64,000 bases of DNA, from contig NZ_BDBZ01000002.1 of assembly GCF_001613245.1 (NCBI RefSeq), positions 744,001 to 808,000 of the forward strand, read 5' to 3'. Made by a program: the position numbers and the translations under genes. The stretch comes from Nocardia speluncae NBRC 108251. Its GTDB lineage: Bacteria; Actinomycetota; Actinomycetes; Mycobacteriales; Mycobacteriaceae. The notes beneath the pieces are model-generated. The model was not told the origin of the DNA, made no database searches, and was given only the letters and a program-made list of their open reading frames with translations. Below, one piece after another: positions 26,339-34,228 of the stretch (position 1 is its first letter; each line of letters opens with the position of its first letter).

Positions 26339-26359
26339 ACATACTACCGAGTAGGTTGT
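26339..26359. promoter_or_regulatory. TetR-type operator, site b (perfect arms)
   Basis: A perfect match to ACA-N2-CTAC-N3-GTAG-N2-TGT in the divergent gap between the thiolase (start 26294) and the crotonase (start 26429). One dimer site here could control both transcription units. Confidence 0.72.
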
Positions 26360-26428
26360 CTACGATCCTGTGGGCCGTTACCCGGTACCACCAGCGACCA
26401 GCATTCGAAATCCGAGGAGACACAAGCA

Positions 26429-27229
26429 ATGGACTACACAAGTTTGGCGCCGGTCCTACAGATAGAAGCCGAGGGGCCGCTCCGCATCCTGACGATGAAC
26501 CGCCCAGCGGAGCTGAACTCCTTCGACGACGCCATGCACACCGCGATGCGGCGAGTCTGGGACCTGTTGATCGACGACGAAGAGGCACGTGCCGTGGTCC
26601 TCACCGGCGCGGGCCGCACCTTCAGCGCCGGCGGTCACGTACCCAACTTCATCCGCAACTACAACGACCCCACCGCGCGACGGCGAGATATCCGCGAAGG
26701 CGAACGGCTGGCTCGGGCGATGCTGTCCTGCGAACTACCCGTCGTCGCCGCGGTCAACGGCCCCGCTGTCGGGCTCGGCTGCAGCCTCGCGTCCATGTCG
26801 GACTTCGTCGTCATGTCCGAGGACTCCTTCCTGAGCGACCCGCACGTTGCCATCGGCCTCGTCGCCGGCGACGGCGGCGCCGTTACCTGGCCATGGCTCA
26901 CCAGCATGCTCACCGCCAAGGAATACATCCTTCTCGGCGACCGGATCCCTGCCGCCGACGCCCACCGACTGGGCCTGTGCAACAGGGTCGTCCCCACCAC
27001 CGACGTTCTCGACACCGCCAAAGCCATAGCGCACCGCTTCGCCGAACTCCCTGCCCAAGCTGTCCGCGATACGAAACGCGCCCTCAACATGCACCTACTC
27101 GACTCCGCCAACTCGGTCCTCAACTTCGCCCTGGCCGCCGAGCACGAATCCTTCGGTACCGACGACATCAAAACCCGTGTCGCCGAATTCCTTGCGAAAG
27201 CCGAGAAGACCGCCGAAAAACCCGCATAG
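26429..27229 (+). CDS. Crotonase-fold protein lacking both hydratase glutamates
   Basis: A 266-residue enoyl-CoA hydratase/isomerase-superfamily protein. The oxyanion-hole regions (AVVLTGAGRTFSAGG and NGPAVGLGCSLASMSD) are conserved. The two glutamates of true hydratases are not: GCSLAS has Ser where GCELAM has Glu, and SDPHVAIGLVAGDGGA has His in place of the PE-motif Glu. It therefore probably performs another crotonase reaction (isomerisation, C-C hydrolysis or decarboxylation). A GAGGAG box precedes the ATG. It heads the plus-strand operon that continues through the nitroreductase, two more crotonases and two acyl-CoA dehydrogenases. Confidence 0.85.
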   Translation: MDYTSLAPVLQIEAEGPLRILTMNRPAELNSFDDAMHTAMRRVWDLLIDDEEARAVVLTGAGRTFSAGGHVPNFIRNYNDPTARRRDIREGERLARAMLSCELPVVAAVNGPAVGLGCSLASMSDFVVMSEDSFLSDPHVAIGLVAGDGGAVTWPWLTSMLTAKEYILLGDRIPAADAHRLGLCNRVVPTTDVLDTAKAIAHRFAELPAQAVRDTKRALNMHLLDSANSVLNFALAAEHESFGTDDIKTRVAEFLAKAEKTAEKPA

Positions 27230-27254
27230 CCGCGATACTTCACACGGAGGTCCG

Positions 27255-27890
27255 ATGGATACCGCGATCACCGATCACCTACTGTCCACAACCCGCGCGG
27301 TACGGCGTCGGCTCGATCTCGACCGGCCGGTCGCGCGCGAGATCATCCTCGAGTGCCTGCGCCTGGCGCTACAGGCACCCACCGGCAGTAACAAACAGAG
27401 CTGGCGCTGGCTGGTGCTCGATGACCCTGCCGTCCGCGCACAGGTTGCCGACCTGTACGCCCGCAACACCGGTCCGGTTCTCGACCAGCGATATGCACTG
27501 TCGCCCGACGCACAAACCACACGCGTATACGACAGCGCCCGATATCTCGTCGAGGTGCTGGCACGAGTGCCCGTACTTGTCGTACCTTGCGTACAGGGGC
27601 GGCTCGATGAACCCGGCTCGACATATCCCGCAGCGTTCTACGGCTCGATCTTCCCGGCGATCTGGAGCTTCCAGCTCGCGCTCCGGTCGCGCGGCCTGGG
27701 CTCTGTGCTCACCACACCGTTCCACGGCGAATACGAACAGCAGTACACCGAAATCCTGCATCTCCCGCACGATATGACACCGATCGCGATGGTGCCGGTC
27801 GCATATACCGTCGGGGACGAATTCAAACCCGCCGAACGCACCCCGATCGAATCCATCGCGCGATGGAATCGCTGGTCGGAACCGAGCTGA
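27255..27890 (+). CDS. Nitroreductase-family flavoprotein (paralog 1)
   Basis: A 211-residue FMN protein of the nitroreductase superfamily. TTRAVRRRLDLDRPV carries the N-terminal Arg-rich FMN-binding motif (usually SxRxxR), followed by LRLALQAPTGSNKQSWRW. The middle GSIFPAIWSFQLALRSRGLGSVLTT is the dimer/FMN loop. In other bacteria such proteins reduce nitro groups, quinones or enones, or act as flavin destructases. Within a beta-oxidation operon a reductase of a conjugated ring or enone is plausible. It clearly shares ancestry with 32002-32631. GGAGG precedes the ATG. Confidence 0.87.
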   Translation: MDTAITDHLLSTTRAVRRRLDLDRPVAREIILECLRLALQAPTGSNKQSWRWLVLDDPAVRAQVADLYARNTGPVLDQRYALSPDAQTTRVYDSARYLVEVLARVPVLVVPCVQGRLDEPGSTYPAAFYGSIFPAIWSFQLALRSRGLGSVLTTPFHGEYEQQYTEILHLPHDMTPIAMVPVAYTVGDEFKPAERTPIESIARWNRWSEPS

Positions 27891-27893
27891 GTC

Positions 27894-27910
27894 CTGTAGC
27901 GACGCTACAG
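27894..27910. repeat. Perfect 17-base palindrome between nitroreductase and crotonase
   Basis: CTGTAGCG-A-CGCTACAG is an exact 8+1+8 inverted repeat four bases after the nitroreductase stop. It lacks a U-tract, so intrinsic termination is weak. It could be an operator, an RNA processing hairpin or an attenuator within the operon. Its half-site order (GTAG...CTAC) is the reverse of the island operator. Confidence 0.55.
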
Positions 27911-27963
27911 CCCGCGAAAGCCCTCGTCACCCCGGGCATCAACATCTGATAAGGAAACGAAGA

Positions 27964-28746
27964 ATGGCGGATCTCGAATACTCCATCGCCGATGGAATCG
28001 GCACGATTCTCCTCAACCGGCCCGACGTCAAGAACGCCTTCACATTCGAGATGGTCGATAGGTGGGCCGAGGCGCTGCAATCGGCACGCGCCGACCCGAA
28101 CGTCCGCGTCGTTGTCGTCACAGGAGCGGGCGACGCTTTCTGCTCCGGGATCGATCTGGACGAATACAACGCCAGGATCAAAGAGCCCTACGACCTCAAA
28201 TCGCTGCTCAACGATCGTATCCACCGGGTGGCCTACGCACTCGAGGATATGGACAAGCCGGTGATCGCGGCAGTGAACGGCACCGCCGTCGGCGCCGGCA
28301 TGGATATGGCATTGATGTGCGATATGCGGTTCGTCGCCGGGTCGGCCCGAATGTCACAGGGGTACATTCGGGTCGGATTGGTCCCGGGCGACGGGGGCTG
28401 CTACTTCCTTCCCCGCCTTGTCGGAATGGCCCGTGCCCTCGAACTGATGTGGACCGGCGATTTCATCGACGCCGACACCGCTGCCCGCATCGGCATCGCC
28501 GATCACGTCTACCCGGACGAGCACTTCGAGAACGCTTGGCGGAGCTTCGCGCAGCGGCTTGCCGCGCAACCTCCGATCAACATTCGGATGATCAAACGTG
28601 CCGCCTACCAGTCGGCACGCAGCGATCTACGCACCGCCCTGGACCTGATCTCTTCACATATGGGTGTCGTTCGCAGCACTCAGGACTCGGCCGAGGCAAT
28701 GTCGGCGTTCCGTGATCGGCGTCCGCCGGTCTTCCAAGGGCGCTGA
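27964..28746 (+). CDS. Enoyl-CoA hydratase/isomerase-family protein
   Basis: A 260-residue crotonase. The oxyanion segments VVVTGAGDAFCSGIDLDEY and NGTAVGAGMDMALMCDMRF are present. At the first catalytic position Asp replaces Glu (GAGMDMAL), and the PE-motif Glu is missing (MSQGYIRVGLVPGDGG). The PGDGG aspartate may act instead, as in some isomerases and 6-oxocamphor- or dienoyl-type enzymes. An AAGGAAACG ribosome site precedes the ATG. It stands between the 17-base palindrome and the next crotonase, 11 bases away. Confidence 0.86.
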   Translation: MADLEYSIADGIGTILLNRPDVKNAFTFEMVDRWAEALQSARADPNVRVVVVTGAGDAFCSGIDLDEYNARIKEPYDLKSLLNDRIHRVAYALEDMDKPVIAAVNGTAVGAGMDMALMCDMRFVAGSARMSQGYIRVGLVPGDGGCYFLPRLVGMARALELMWTGDFIDADTAARIGIADHVYPDEHFENAWRSFAQRLAAQPPINIRMIKRAAYQSARSDLRTALDLISSHMGVVRSTQDSAEAMSAFRDRRPPVFQGR

Positions 28747-28757
28747 AAGGAACAGAA

Positions 28758-29573
28758 ATGACAGCAGACCCGACTGCGGTCGCCGACCCGAGCAGCGCCG
28801 TACTCGTAACTCACGACGGCCCGACCGCGACATTGACTCTCAACCGTCCCGACCGCAGAAACGCTTTGGACCAACAAGGCTGGACCACACTGCACGATAT
28901 GCTCGAATCCCTCGCCGGCGACGACAGCATTCGAGTGGTGACCATCACCGGCGCCGGTGGAAACTTCTGCGCCGGCGCAGACCTCGGAAAGCGTTCCCGC
29001 GAAGAGCATCCCAACGTACGAATGCGCCGGATCAACAAGGTTGCCATTGCCCTGCACGAATTTCCGAAGCCGGTTATCGCCAAGGTCGAAGGTGTTGCCG
29101 TCGGTGCGGGCATGAACCTCGCACTGGCCTGCGATTTCGTCGTCGCCGCACAGTCGGCTCGGTTCTCGCAGATATTCGTCCGCCGCGGTCTCTCCCCCGA
29201 TTTCGGCGGATCGTGGATCCTGCCGCGACTCATCGGAATGCAACAAGCCAAACGCTTGGCGATGCTCGCCGAGATGATCAGCGCCGAACAGGCGCTGGAA
29301 CTCGGCCTGGTGACATGGGTCGAACCCGGTGATGAACTCGCAGAGTTCACCACCGGCCTCGCCGGCCGCCTGGCCGAACTGCCGCCGATCGCGCTGGCCC
29401 AGACGAAAGCCCTGTTACACCGAGGCGTCGACCTGACCCTGCACGAAGCTCTGGAGAACGAAGCGCGTGCACAAGCAATAAATCTGGCCACTGAGGATGT
29501 TCCCGCCGCCTATCGCGCTTTCCTCGACAAAACCGCCGCTCCGGTCTTCACCGGCCGGTGGGCGGTGCGCTGA
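28758..29573 (+). CDS. Enoyl-CoA hydratase/isomerase-family protein (PaaG-like)
   Basis: A 271-residue crotonase. ITGAGGNFCAGADLGKRS and EGVAVGAGMNLALACDFVV are conserved; Asn replaces the first Glu. The sequence RFSQIFVRRGLSPDFGGSWILPRLIG contains the SPDxGG aspartate characteristic of isomerase-type crotonases (delta3-delta2 or PaaG-like) and not hydratases. It is 11 bases after the previous crotonase with GAAAGGA before the ATG. Three crotonases with non-hydratase active sites in one operon point to unusual double-bond or ring chemistry. Confidence 0.88.
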   Translation: MTADPTAVADPSSAVLVTHDGPTATLTLNRPDRRNALDQQGWTTLHDMLESLAGDDSIRVVTITGAGGNFCAGADLGKRSREEHPNVRMRRINKVAIALHEFPKPVIAKVEGVAVGAGMNLALACDFVVAAQSARFSQIFVRRGLSPDFGGSWILPRLIGMQQAKRLAMLAEMISAEQALELGLVTWVEPGDELAEFTTGLAGRLAELPPIALAQTKALLHRGVDLTLHEALENEARAQAINLATEDVPAAYRAFLDKTAAPVFTGRWAVR

Positions 29574-29590
29574 CCAGGAAGGAGTAGCTG

Positions 29591-30742
29591 ATGAATTTTT
29601 GGAATCTCCCCCCGGTCGTGCTTCCGGACAGATACGAGACGTTGCGGCGCGACGTTCGAGCGTTTCTGGACGAGGAACTCTCGACCGGTGGGTTCGTACC
29701 CCATTGCGATCAATGGCTCGGTGGATGGGACGCAGAGTTCAGCGCCAGGCTGGGCGAACGCGGGTGGATCGGCATGGCACTTCCGGCCAGGTACGGAGGG
29801 ACAGGGGCCGGTGCGCTGGCACGGTTCGTCGTCACCGAAGAGCTACTGGCGGCCGGTGCACCTGTGGCTGCCCACTGGATCGCCGACCGACAGTCCGGGC
29901 CCGGAATCCTGCGATACGGCACGCCCGAGCAGAAGCACACCTTCCTTCCTCGGATAGCCGGCGGGCAGTGCTATTTCGCTGTCGGTCTCAGCGAGCCCGA
30001 CACCGGCTCCGATCTGGCGTCTGTGCGCACCCGTGCACAGCGGGTCGACGGCGGCTGGCGTCTCAACGGCACCAAGGTCTGGACCAGCGGTGCGCATCTG
30101 GCCCATGTACTGATAGTGCTGGCCCGTACCGAGGAACGGACCGACGACCGGCACGCCGGTCTGAGCCAGTTCATCATCGAACTGCCGCATCCCGATGTGC
30201 GTATTCGGCCGATCCGGTTGCTCACCGGTGAACACCACTTCAACGAGGTGGTCCTGGACGATGTCTTCGTCGCCGACGCACGAGTGCTCGGCGAACCGGG
30301 CTCGGGCTGGGACCAGGTGACAAGCGAGCTCGCGATGGAGCGCAGCGGTCCCGAGCGGATCCTGTCGACATTCCCTCTACTCGCCGCGGCCACCGACCAT
30401 CTGGCGAAGAACAACCCCCGAACCGATGCGCCCGGATTCGGCGCTGTGGTCGCCCGCCTCTGGGCGTTGCGCCAGATGTCACTGGCGGTGGCCGGGCAAT
30501 TGGAGACCGGCGCAGCACCGGCGGTGGCAGCCGCAACGGTCAAAGATCTCGGAACGCGTTTCGAGAACCTTGTCGTCGAGACGGTCCGGCTTCTCACAAG
30601 GCTGGAACCCGACCACGGTTCGAACCAGGAGGTCCCCCGGATGCTGGCCGAGTCGATACTGCACAGCCCCGGTTTCACGCTACGTGGCGGTACAAACGAG
30701 ATCCTGCGAGGCATCGTCGCCAAACAATTGGGAGTGCGATGA
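29591..30742 (+). CDS. Acyl-CoA dehydrogenase, subunit 1 of a probable heteromeric pair
   Basis: A 383-residue ACAD with the FAD-binding GLSEPDTGSDLASVRTRA, WRLNGTKVWTSGAHLA, the HHFNEVVLDDVFV strand and a short C-terminal RGGTNEILRGIVAK motif. The catalytic base is expected in the alpha-domain, but I cannot place it confidently by eye. Its stop overlaps the next ACAD start (ATGA at 30739), so the two subunits are made together. Adjacent, unequal ACAD pairs of this kind form alpha2beta2 enzymes in actinobacterial steroid side-chain catabolism (for example FadE28-FadE29). Confidence 0.9.
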   Translation: MNFWNLPPVVLPDRYETLRRDVRAFLDEELSTGGFVPHCDQWLGGWDAEFSARLGERGWIGMALPARYGGTGAGALARFVVTEELLAAGAPVAAHWIADRQSGPGILRYGTPEQKHTFLPRIAGGQCYFAVGLSEPDTGSDLASVRTRAQRVDGGWRLNGTKVWTSGAHLAHVLIVLARTEERTDDRHAGLSQFIIELPHPDVRIRPIRLLTGEHHFNEVVLDDVFVADARVLGEPGSGWDQVTSELAMERSGPERILSTFPLLAAATDHLAKNNPRTDAPGFGAVVARLWALRQMSLAVAGQLETGAAPAVAAATVKDLGTRFENLVVETVRLLTRLEPDHGSNQEVPRMLAESILHSPGFTLRGGTNEILRGIVAKQLGVR

Positions 30743-31794
30743 GCGACATCATCGAAGAACTGGTCGCCGCAGTCGGTGACGCGTGCACGAAATACAGCGA
30801 TGCCGACGCTGTCTCCGCAGCTCCTGCGGGCTCATGGAACAGCCGGCTGTGGACGGCACTCGACCAGATCGGGGTGACCATGGTCGCCGTCGCCGAAGAA
30901 AATGGCGGAGCGGGTGGTGATGTGTCCACCGCCGTGGCGGTACTCGAGGTACTCGGGCAGTTCTCGGCGAGGGTCCCACTGGCCGAGACCGCGCTACTCG
31001 CCGGTTGGTTACTCGCAGGCACCGATGCGGTCCTCCCCACAGGGCCGATGACCGCCTGCCTCGCCGGCCCGGATCTCCGGATCGGAGCCGGGAGCGAGAG
31101 CGTGGCGGTCAGTGGAACGATCGCCCGTGTGCCCTGGGCTCGGTGTGCCGGTCACGTCGTGGTGCTCGACGGACGCCGTGTACTCGTGCTGCGGCGTGGG
31201 GATTTCGCGGTCAGCGAAGGAATCAATCTGGCCGGCGAGCCGCGCGACGACGTGCTCATCACCGCGACCGTGCCGGCCGCGCAGATTCACGACCTACCGC
31301 CGGAATCCGAGATCTCCGCGCAGAACTTCCGGAATCGGTCGGCCCTCGCCCGCGCGGCACTGACCTCCGGTGCGGCCCGCCGAGCGCTGGAGCTCTCGAT
31401 CACCTATGCGGGTCAGCGTGAGCAGTTCGGCAGGCCGATCGCGAAATTCCAAGCGATACAGCAGCATCTTGCCTCGATGGCCGCCGAAACACTGCTGTCG
31501 AAGGTGGCCGTGGAAGCTGCGGCTCTCATAATCGACGCTGGGGGCGACGCAGCTGCCGTTGCGGCTGCCAAAATAGTCACCGGCCAGGCCGCCGGTCTGG
31601 TAAGCGCCTTGGCACATCAAATTCATGGTGCACTCGGCTACACCGAGGAACACTCCCTGCGGCTCAGTACGACACGGTTGTGGGCTTGGCGGGATGAAAT
31701 CGGTAACGAGGAGCAATGGTCTGGCGAGCTGGGACAACGTGCGTTGTCCGCCGGGACCGCGGGCCTGTGGCAACTCGTCACCGGAATTCGATAG
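30739..31794 (+). CDS. Acyl-CoA dehydrogenase, subunit 2 of a probable heteromeric pair
   Basis: A 351-residue divergent ACAD. The central FAD motif is poorly conserved, and the chain has long Ala/Val-rich N-terminal helices. The C-terminal SITYAGQREQFGRPIAKFQAIQQHLASMAAE and QIHGALGYTEEHSLRLSTTRLWAWRDEIGNEEQW are clear. Such short partners contribute half of the FAD pockets in heterotetrameric FadE enzymes. It is the last gene of the plus-strand operon starting at 26429 and is followed by a strong hairpin at 31811-31839. Confidence 0.88.
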   Translation: MSDIIEELVAAVGDACTKYSDADAVSAAPAGSWNSRLWTALDQIGVTMVAVAEENGGAGGDVSTAVAVLEVLGQFSARVPLAETALLAGWLLAGTDAVLPTGPMTACLAGPDLRIGAGSESVAVSGTIARVPWARCAGHVVVLDGRRVLVLRRGDFAVSEGINLAGEPRDDVLITATVPAAQIHDLPPESEISAQNFRNRSALARAALTSGAARRALELSITYAGQREQFGRPIAKFQAIQQHLASMAAETLLSKVAVEAAALIIDAGGDAAAVAAAKIVTGQAAGLVSALAHQIHGALGYTEEHSLRLSTTRLWAWRDEIGNEEQWSGELGQRALSAGTAGLWQLVTGIR

Positions 31795-31810
31795 CTTCTC
31801 GGATTGCCAC

Positions 31811-31839
31811 CGCCCGGAGCCAGGACTCGGCTCCGGGCG
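31811..31839 (+). terminator. GC-rich hairpin after the ACAD pair
   Basis: CGCCCGGAGCC-(7 nt)-GGCTCCGGGCG forms a perfect 11-bp stem 16 bases after the stop at 31794. It has no run of T, but such tail-less hairpins are common terminators in actinobacteria. It lies between the convergent ACAD operon and nitroreductase 2, so it may serve both strands. Confidence 0.62.
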
Positions 31840-32001
31840 CCGCACTTGCGGCGACTACCGCTCCTCCCGCGGTACACAACGCTGCCCCGGGCGACGCAGC
31901 GACCGGGGCGCGGACGCTCTGGGCAGTTGCCTCAGCGCCGGCATCTGCGACTACGAGAGCCCGGCCGACAGCGGTACGAACCTACTGTTGAAGCGGCGCG
32001 A

Positions 32002-32631
32002 TTACTCCGTCCATCGATTCCACTGCGTAATAGTCTCGACAGGAGGACGTTTCGCCGGCTTGAACTCGTCCCCGATCGTGTAGGCAACAGGGAGCAGTGC
32101 GACGGGTGTGACGGTAGCCGGGATACGGAGGGCCTGCATGTACAGCGCTTCTTGGTCGCCGAGGAATGGTGTCGTCATCACCGACCCGAGTCCGCGGGAG
32201 CGCAGAGCCAGTTGCAGGCTCCAGATCGCCGGGAAGATAGATCCATAGAAGACGGCGGGATCCAGCGCCCGCGGGCCGTCGAGCCGTCCCTCGGCACACG
32301 GCACTATCAATGCGGGAACTCGATCGAGGATCGTAGTCAGATACAGCGCACTGTCGTAGACACGACGGCTCTGCGGATCAGTTGCGTGGTCGCGCCGTCG
32401 TTCGATTCGCGAAGCTGTTCCCCGTACGTAGATTTCCGCGACCTCGGCACGAACACCAGGATCGTCGATGACGAGCCAGCGCCATGACTGCATATTGCTT
32501 GCGGTGGGAGCCTGGATCGCGAGTCTCAGGCATTCGAGGATGACCTCACGTTCAACGGGGCGCTTCAGGTCGAGCCGACGGCGGACTGCTCGGGTGGTGG
32601 ACAGCAGGTGATCGGTGCCGGCGAAGTTCAT
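32002..32631 (-). CDS. Nitroreductase-family flavoprotein (paralog 2)
   Basis: A 209-residue FMN protein that starts MNFAGTDHLLSTTRAVRRRLDLKRPV. It shares with paralog 1 (27255-27890) the segments DHLLSTTRAVRRRLDL, GSIFPAIWSLQLALRSRGLGSVMTTPF and YTIGDEFKPAKRPP. The start is taken at the ATG at 32631, which overlaps the stop of a 46-codon upstream frame by ATGA. The duplication within one island suggests two related reduction steps or an oligomer of both. The substrate is unknown. Confidence 0.85.
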   Translation of the reverse strand: MNFAGTDHLLSTTRAVRRRLDLKRPVEREVILECLRLAIQAPTASNMQSWRWLVIDDPGVRAEVAEIYVRGTASRIERRRDHATDPQSRRVYDSALYLTTILDRVPALIVPCAEGRLDGPRALDPAVFYGSIFPAIWSLQLALRSRGLGSVMTTPFLGDQEALYMQALRIPATVTPVALLPVAYTIGDEFKPAKRPPVETITQWNRWTE

Positions 32632-32768
32632 GACCGAGCCCTCGGCATCCGAGCGTGTGCCGAGGGACACACATTCCCGGCAGTACTGGACTTCCGGCGT
32701 ACACGTCGACGCCGGAGAGCGTCGCCGATGCCGATGACGTCGAGAGCGAATACTCCGGCCATGTGCAT
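32628..32768 (-). CDS. Possible small protein, 46 codons, coupled to nitroreductase 2
   Basis: A minus-strand frame begins MHMAGVFALDVIGIGDALRRRRV after a good AGGAAAGAGG box and ends by an ATGA overlap with the nitroreductase start. The second half is basic and Cys/Ser-rich and does not resemble a known family. It may be a leader peptide, the eroded start of a longer gene, or chance. Spacing and coupling are the only support. Confidence 0.3.
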   Translation of the reverse strand: MHMAGVFALDVIGIGDALRRRRVRRKSSTAGNVCPSAHARMPRARS

Positions 32769-33080
32769 CCTCTTTCCTATCGATTTCTCGCGCTGGCGGC
32801 ATCCCGGAGACATCAGCACACGCCGACGTCATTCCTTCCGATATAGGTCCTGGTAACCCGTGGCGGCCGTATCCGACCGGCCTACCCCGGATCGGAGGGC
32901 TCAACGGCTTGGGAATCGCTTCCCGGTACGACACCGAGCCGATCGAGCCTAGTCTCGTCCGACGTTGCCCGCCCGCCTTTCCCGCACCACGACAGATGAC
33001 CGCGGCGATGCATCGAGGGCGGTACCCAGATCCGCTGGTGACCGGTCAGTGGGGCTCACGAGGCCGCCACCTTCGGAGAA
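32769..33080. other. Intergenic region upstream of the thioesterase
   Basis: I see no convincing gene in this stretch between the small frame/nitroreductase 2 (minus) and the operator and thioesterase (plus). The open frames in it have the arginine- and proline-rich look of out-of-frame GC-rich DNA. It presumably carries the minus-strand promoter. Confidence 0.4.
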
Positions 33081-33101
33081 ACATACTACTTCGTAGGTTG
33101 T
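33081..33101. promoter_or_regulatory. TetR-type operator, site c (perfect arms)
   Basis: A perfect match to ACA-N2-CTAC-N3-GTAG-N2-TGT, 31 bases before the thioesterase start at 33133 and upstream of the divergent nitroreductase 2. A repressor bound here would cover the expected promoter of the thioesterase gene. Confidence 0.72.
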
Positions 33102-33132
33102 TTTGGAAGCCGCGACTGGTTAGGCTCAGAGG

Positions 33133-33645
33133 ATGACCCGCAGCGCGACAGTTCCCAGCTATCGCGAACTCGGCCGGTTACCACTCGAACGAGGTCCCTT
33201 TGTGGTTCCCGCATCGTTCGAGGACGAGAACGGTCATATGAACGTCACGCACTACTTCACCCTGTGCGGCGACGGAGTCAAGGAGGTCTTCGAACGAATC
33301 GGCATCGATGACACATACCGCGCGACTCGCCGACAAGGCTTCTTCGTCGCCGAGCACCATCTCCGCTACTACGCGGAAACGTCGGTCGGCGATCGAGTGT
33401 CAGTGCATTCCCGGGTTGTCGAGCGCAGCGACAAGGTCGTGTACTGCCTGATACTCCTGGTCAACAATACGACCGAGCAGATCGCGTGCACCCTCGAGGT
33501 CGTAGCGGTCAACGTCGACTTCGACACTCGGCGCGCCACCGCGTTCGCCGCCGACATCGCTGCGGCCATCGACGCCGAATTGGCGATAGCCGCGACCGTC
33601 GACTGCCCGGTTCCGCTGTGCCCCGGAATGGGCATCCGCCCGTAG
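33133..33645 (+). CDS. Hot-dog acyl-CoA thioesterase
   Basis: A 170-residue 4HBT-like thioesterase that hydrolyses acyl-CoA. The YbgC/FcbC-type motif DENGHMNVTHYF supplies the expected Asp-x3-His region near residues 35-46, followed by GFFVAEHHLRYYAETSVGDRVSVHSRVV, typical of the central sheet. It stands alone on the plus strand behind operator site c. Its role in the island could be to recycle CoA from dead-end thioesters. Confidence 0.83.
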   Translation: MTRSATVPSYRELGRLPLERGPFVVPASFEDENGHMNVTHYFTLCGDGVKEVFERIGIDDTYRATRRQGFFVAEHHLRYYAETSVGDRVSVHSRVVERSDKVVYCLILLVNNTTEQIACTLEVVAVNVDFDTRRATAFAADIAAAIDAELAIAATVDCPVPLCPGMGIRP

Positions 33646-33772
33646 ACATACGCGCTGCGACCGAGAACGCCGCCCGGGAACGAGCAGTCGAATGCCTGTC
33701 GCGTTCTCGCGATATCCCGCTGTCGAGCGCCACAACCCTCACCCCGGCCCGCACACCGGGGTGATATCAGAG

Positions 33773-34228
33773 TCACAGCACGATACGCGCGACGGTTTCC
33801 GCGATACAGGCCGGCTTTTCCTGGCCCTGTATTTCGATGATTACCTGCGTAACGACCTGTAGATACTGCTCGTGTACATCAACGCTCAGAATCGCCGAGC
33901 GAGCGCGGACACGGGAGCCGACCGAGACCGGCCACGGAAAGCGGACCTTGTTCAAGCCGTAGTTGATCCGCATCTCGACGTTGTCGATACGGGATATCTG
34001 AGCCGTCAGGTACGGGAGCAAGCTCAACGTCAGGTAGCCGTGCGCGATGGTAGTACCGAACGGACCCCGCGCCGCCCGCTCAGGGTCCACGTGGAGCCAT
34101 TGGTGGTCGAACGTGGCGTCGGCGAAGTTATCGATGTGCTGCTGGGTGACGGTGAACCAATCGCTGGTCCCGATGGTCTCCCCTTGTGCTGCAACAAGGT
34201 CGGCGGCGTTGCCGAAAACACGAGTCAT
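33773..34228 (-). CDS. MaoC-like (R)-specific enoyl-CoA hydratase
   Basis: A 151-residue single hot-dog MaoC protein with FADATFDHQWLHVDPERA (Asp41-x4-His46) and PFGTTIAHGYLTLSLLPYL. NYGLNKVRFPWPVSVGSRVRA matches its paralog at 2936-3415 closely. It hydrates enoyl-CoA to the (R)-3-hydroxy product. Its start overlaps the SDR stop by ATGA, and it is the final gene of a four-gene minus-strand operon (ACAD-ACAD-SDR-MaoC). That order matches the reactions desaturation, hydration, oxidation. Confidence 0.9.
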   Translation of the reverse strand: MTRVFGNAADLVAAQGETIGTSDWFTVTQQHIDNFADATFDHQWLHVDPERAARGPFGTTIAHGYLTLSLLPYLTAQISRIDNVEMRINYGLNKVRFPWPVSVGSRVRARSAILSVDVHEQYLQVVTQVIIEIQGQEKPACIAETVARIVL

